A program made the translations under genes and the position numbers. A DNA stretch of 8,232 nucleotides from Sutterella sp. UBA1442. Its GTDB lineage: Bacteria > Pseudomonadota > Gammaproteobacteria > Burkholderiales > Burkholderiaceae_F. The notes under the pieces are model-generated. The model had not been told where the DNA came from, did not search any database, and worked only from the letters and a program-made list of their open reading frames with translations. The stretch is taken from NCBI GenBank assembly GCA_002329575.1, contig DCTK01000066.1, forward strand, positions 1 to 8,232, given 5' to 3'. Of this stretch, positions 6,806-8,232 are shown piece by piece. The first letter of the stretch is position 1, and each line of letters opens with the position of its first letter.

Positions 6806-7276
6806 TCTGAATTTACGGCCGGTCGCGATCAAGTTGAAGCAGTGGGCGGTTTGGGTCGTGCCCGAATCGATACCACGCGCGGCAAGCTCTCCTACATCCA
6901 TGCTTCAGCTACCGACGGTCGCTATATCTTTACCGCCACGGTGCCTGATAACAAAAATAAGACGAAGTTCGTGATCTCCAAGGCCTTGATGGCAGACTGG
7001 ACCTTGTCGGGCGAATTTGAACCGGTAGCCGAGGCTCTTAAGGATGGCCGCAAGCTCGGTGAACTCTATGTCACGGGTATGGTCTACGAAAACGGCAAGC
7101 TTTATGCTGTCTCGAAGAACTTCAACACGTTAATCGTTATTGACATCGCGCCCGAGAGCATCGAAGCGGCTTACGGACTGCCGACTGAATTGACCGACAT
7201 CCGCGGCTTAGTCAAGAAGGGCAATACGTTTGAGGTGGTCGATCACAACCGTATCGTGACCTTGCAAATGAACTAA
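6806..7276 (+). pseudogene. 5'-truncated remnant, beta-propeller-like C-terminal portion
   Basis: An open frame runs from just after a stop at 6803-6805 to TAA 7274-7276, about 156 codons. It begins abruptly ten bases beyond the tsf terminator. The earliest start, GTG 6842, has no convincing ribosome-binding site, and the frame already reads as protein before it (EFTAGRDQVEAVGG). It holds repeated strand-turn units typical of beta-propeller blades: DGRYIFTATVPDNKNKTKFVISK, then GMVYENGKLYAVSKNFNTLIVIDI, then LVKKGNTFEVVDHNRIVTL. No full-length family can be named. Codon use resembles the neighbours, so the material looks native rather than newly acquired. Best reading: the 3' end of a larger, probably extracytoplasmic, protein gene whose front was deleted. 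A small functional protein starting at GTG 6842 is the alternative. Confidence 0.6.
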
Positions 7277-7290
7277 TTTGCATCAACTTT

Positions 7291-7318
7291 CTCAATTGAG
7301 AGATATCTTTCAATTGAG
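7291..7318 (+). repeat. 12-bp AT-rich hairpin built of two TCAATTGAG copies
   Basis: TCAATTGAG occurs at 7292-7300 and 7310-7318. Because TCAATTGA is itself palindromic, the copies are both direct and inverted repeats. They fold as a 12-bp stem (7291-7302 with 7307-7318, one G-U) with loop ATAT. It lies 14 bases after the remnant's stop and lacks a U-run; mRNA 3'-end structure or a protein-binding dyad are both possible. Confidence 0.5.
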
Positions 7319-7322
7319 TCTT

Positions 7323-7357
7323 AAAAGCGCGTCGGGGAGAGATCCTTGGCGCGTTTT
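7323..7357 (+). terminator. Possible intrinsic terminator downstream of the remnant
   Basis: AAAAGCGCG (7323-7331) faces CGCGTTTT (7350-7357), with an inner GGA-GAGA-TCC mini-stem. The right arm leads into TTTTGCTTT. The stem is imperfect, needing a bulge. This is probably the original 3' end of the truncated gene, retained although its front is gone. Confidence 0.4.
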
Positions 7358-7383
7358 GCTTTCAGTGTAGGGAAAAATCACAA

Positions 7384-7427
7384 TTTTCCACACGCTTGTC
7401 ATCGCTTTCCTTTAGAATTGTGGAAAA
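7384..7427. promoter_or_regulatory. Inverted pair of DnaA-box-like sites upstream of pyrH
   Basis: TTTTCCACA (7384-7392) and its exact reverse complement TGTGGAAAA (7419-7427) both fit the relaxed DnaA-box consensus TTWTNCACA, convergent with 26 bases between. A third, degenerate copy (TGTAGGGAAAA, 7366-7376) precedes them. There is no AT-rich unwinding region or dnaA gene, so this is not an origin. Control of a pyrH promoter by DnaA, or an unrelated dyad operator, are possibilities. Confidence 0.3.
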
Positions 7428-7460
7428 TCGCGCGTAGTGCTCGTGACGGTTCGTTCGGTT

Positions 7461-7489
7461 GTGCCCGTAAGGTTAATCTCGACGGGTAC
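7461..7489 (+). promoter_or_regulatory. Hairpin in the presumed pyrH leader
   Basis: GTGCCCGT (7461-7468) pairs with ACGGGTAC (7482-7489) for eight base pairs, one G-U, around a 13-base loop, followed by GGTTTTG. It could be a weak attenuator about 70 bases before pyrH. I could not place a convincing sigma70 promoter between 7358 and 7559, although pyrH should need one because strong terminators lie upstream. Confidence 0.25.
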
Positions 7490-7559
7490 GGTTTTGTGCG
7501 GCCATCGGAGACGGAAGTTTGCGCGACTATTCACGTCAAATCCAATGGGAGTGGTGAGA

Positions 7560-8232
7560 ATGACTGAACAAACGCCGGTGAAATACAAGCGAGTGCTCTT
7601 GAAGCTCTCCGGAGAATCGTTGATGGGTCCTGATGCTTTCGGGATTAACCGCGAGACGATTCAATCAACGGTTGAAGATATCAAAGAAGCCTATGAGATG
7701 GGCGTTCAAATCGGTATCGTGGTGGGCGGCGGCAATATTTTCCGTGGAGTTGCCCTTGGTTCGACCGGGATGGAACGCACGCAGGGCGACCACATGGGGA
7801 TGCTCGCCACCCTCATGAATGCATTGGCGTTGCAAGATGCATTGCGTAAAAACGGCGTGGAAACACGCGTACAAAGCGCTTTGAATATTGAACGCATTGC
7901 CGAGTCTTATATTCGTGGTAAGGCACTTCGCCATTTGGAAAAGGGCCGCATTGTGATTTTTGCTGCCGGCACCGGTAATCCTTATTTCACCACCGATACG
8001 ACCGCAGCACTTCGCGGAGCAGAAATCGGTGCAGAAGTGGTCTTAAAGGCCACGATGGTCAACGGCATTTATTCGGCTGATCCTAAGAAAGATCCCAACG
8101 CCACGTTCTACAAGTCGATCACTTTCGATGAAGTCATCAAGCGTGACCTCAAGGTGATGGACGCCACTGCGTTTGCTCTGTGTCGTGAACAAAATCTCCC
8201 CATCAAGGTCTTTAACATCCGTAACAAGGGTT
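7560..8232 (+). CDS. pyrH: UMP kinase (uridylate kinase), 3' end cut by the window
   Basis: PyrH phosphorylates UMP to UDP using ATP, in the cytosol, and is the entry to UTP and CTP synthesis. It is a hexameric amino-acid-kinase-fold enzyme unrelated to eukaryotic UMP kinases. The 224 visible residues contain KLSGES (15-20), the glycine loop [10 protein letters not shown] (54-63), D77 in [18 protein letters not shown], the ATP/UMP-site segment [20 protein letters not shown] (134-153), and [13 protein letters not shown] (167-179). Only about 14 C-terminal residues are missing compared with the family. The ATG at 7560 is supported by GGGAG (7547-7551) eight bases upstream and by the family start ([11 protein letters not shown]). 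In this lineage it usually follows tsf directly; here a gene remnant and terminators lie between. Confidence 0.97.
   Translation, partial: MTEQTPVKYKRVLLKLSGESLMGPDAFGINRETIQSTVEDIKEAYEMGVQIGIVVGGGNIFRGVALGSTGMERTQGDHMGMLATLMNALALQDALRKNGVETRVQSALNIERIAESYIRGKALRHLEKGRIVIFAAGTGNPYFTTDTTAALRGAEIGAEVVLKATMVNGIYSADPKKDPNATFYKSITFDEVIKRDLKVMDATAFALCREQNLPIKVFNIRNKG

Noticed and set aside
6797..7357. Insertion sequence or mobile element between tsf and pyrH
   Set aside because: No transposase, no terminal inverted repeats flanking the segment and no target duplication that I can see; codon use is like the neighbours.
7384..7427. Replication origin
   Set aside because: Only two or three boxes, no AT-rich unwinding element, no dnaA or gidA neighbours; the genes around are rpsB-tsf-pyrH.
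7346..7567. 73-codon open frame from TTG upstream of and overlapping the pyrH start
   Set aside because: It spans a hairpin arm, the DnaA-like boxes and the pyrH ribosome-binding site, has no ribosome-binding site of its own, and its product looks random.

Overview
The window looks like a betaproteobacterial chromosome, most likely order Burkholderiales. The lineage is inferred from gene order and protein character; a Sutterellaceae-type gut bacterium is possible but not proven. The core is a conserved housekeeping block: map and glnD read leftwards, and rpsB, tsf and pyrH read rightwards from a shared intergenic region. rpsB and tsf have the strongly biased codon choice of highly expressed genes.

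Left edge (1-604): this stretch is visibly AT-richer than the rest. On the minus strand it holds the 5' end of a secreted, autotransporter-like protein gene that runs off the window. The only start codon with a good ribosome-binding site (470-472) is followed at once by a run of 8 C on the coding strand (G8 at 452-459). That tract puts the ATG out of frame with a long open frame encoding a signal peptide and a beta-helix-like passenger. One more C would join start and gene exactly. I read this as a phase-variable (contingency) surface gene caught in the OFF state, and consider it the most interesting object in the window.

Middle-left (605-4694, minus strand): map (methionine aminopeptidase), glnD (PII uridylyltransferase/uridylyl-removing enzyme) and a HAD-family phosphatase form a tight cluster. 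There are 17 bases between map and glnD and an ATGA overlap between glnD and the HAD gene.

Middle-right (4695-6796, plus strand): a sigma70-type promoter drives rpsB through a leader of about 215 bases. The leader contains a terminator-like hairpin whose loop can also pair with a downstream segment, giving a pseudoknot or switch. rpsB and tsf are separated by another GC-rich hairpin. tsf is followed by two hairpins, the second a strong, nearly symmetrical terminator.

Right (6797-8232): immediately after the tsf terminator lies a 5'-truncated reading frame with beta-propeller-like repeats and no credible start, apparently the stub of a deleted gene. It is followed by two hairpins, a convergent pair of DnaA-box-like sites, a pyrH leader region, and pyrH (UMP kinase), cut by the window edge about 14 residues before its expected end.

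Most of the block serves translation (S2, EF-Ts, methionine removal), nitrogen signalling (GlnD) and pyrimidine nucleotide supply (PyrH). The novelty lies in the phase-variable gene at the left, the structured rpsB leader, and the remnant between tsf and pyrH.
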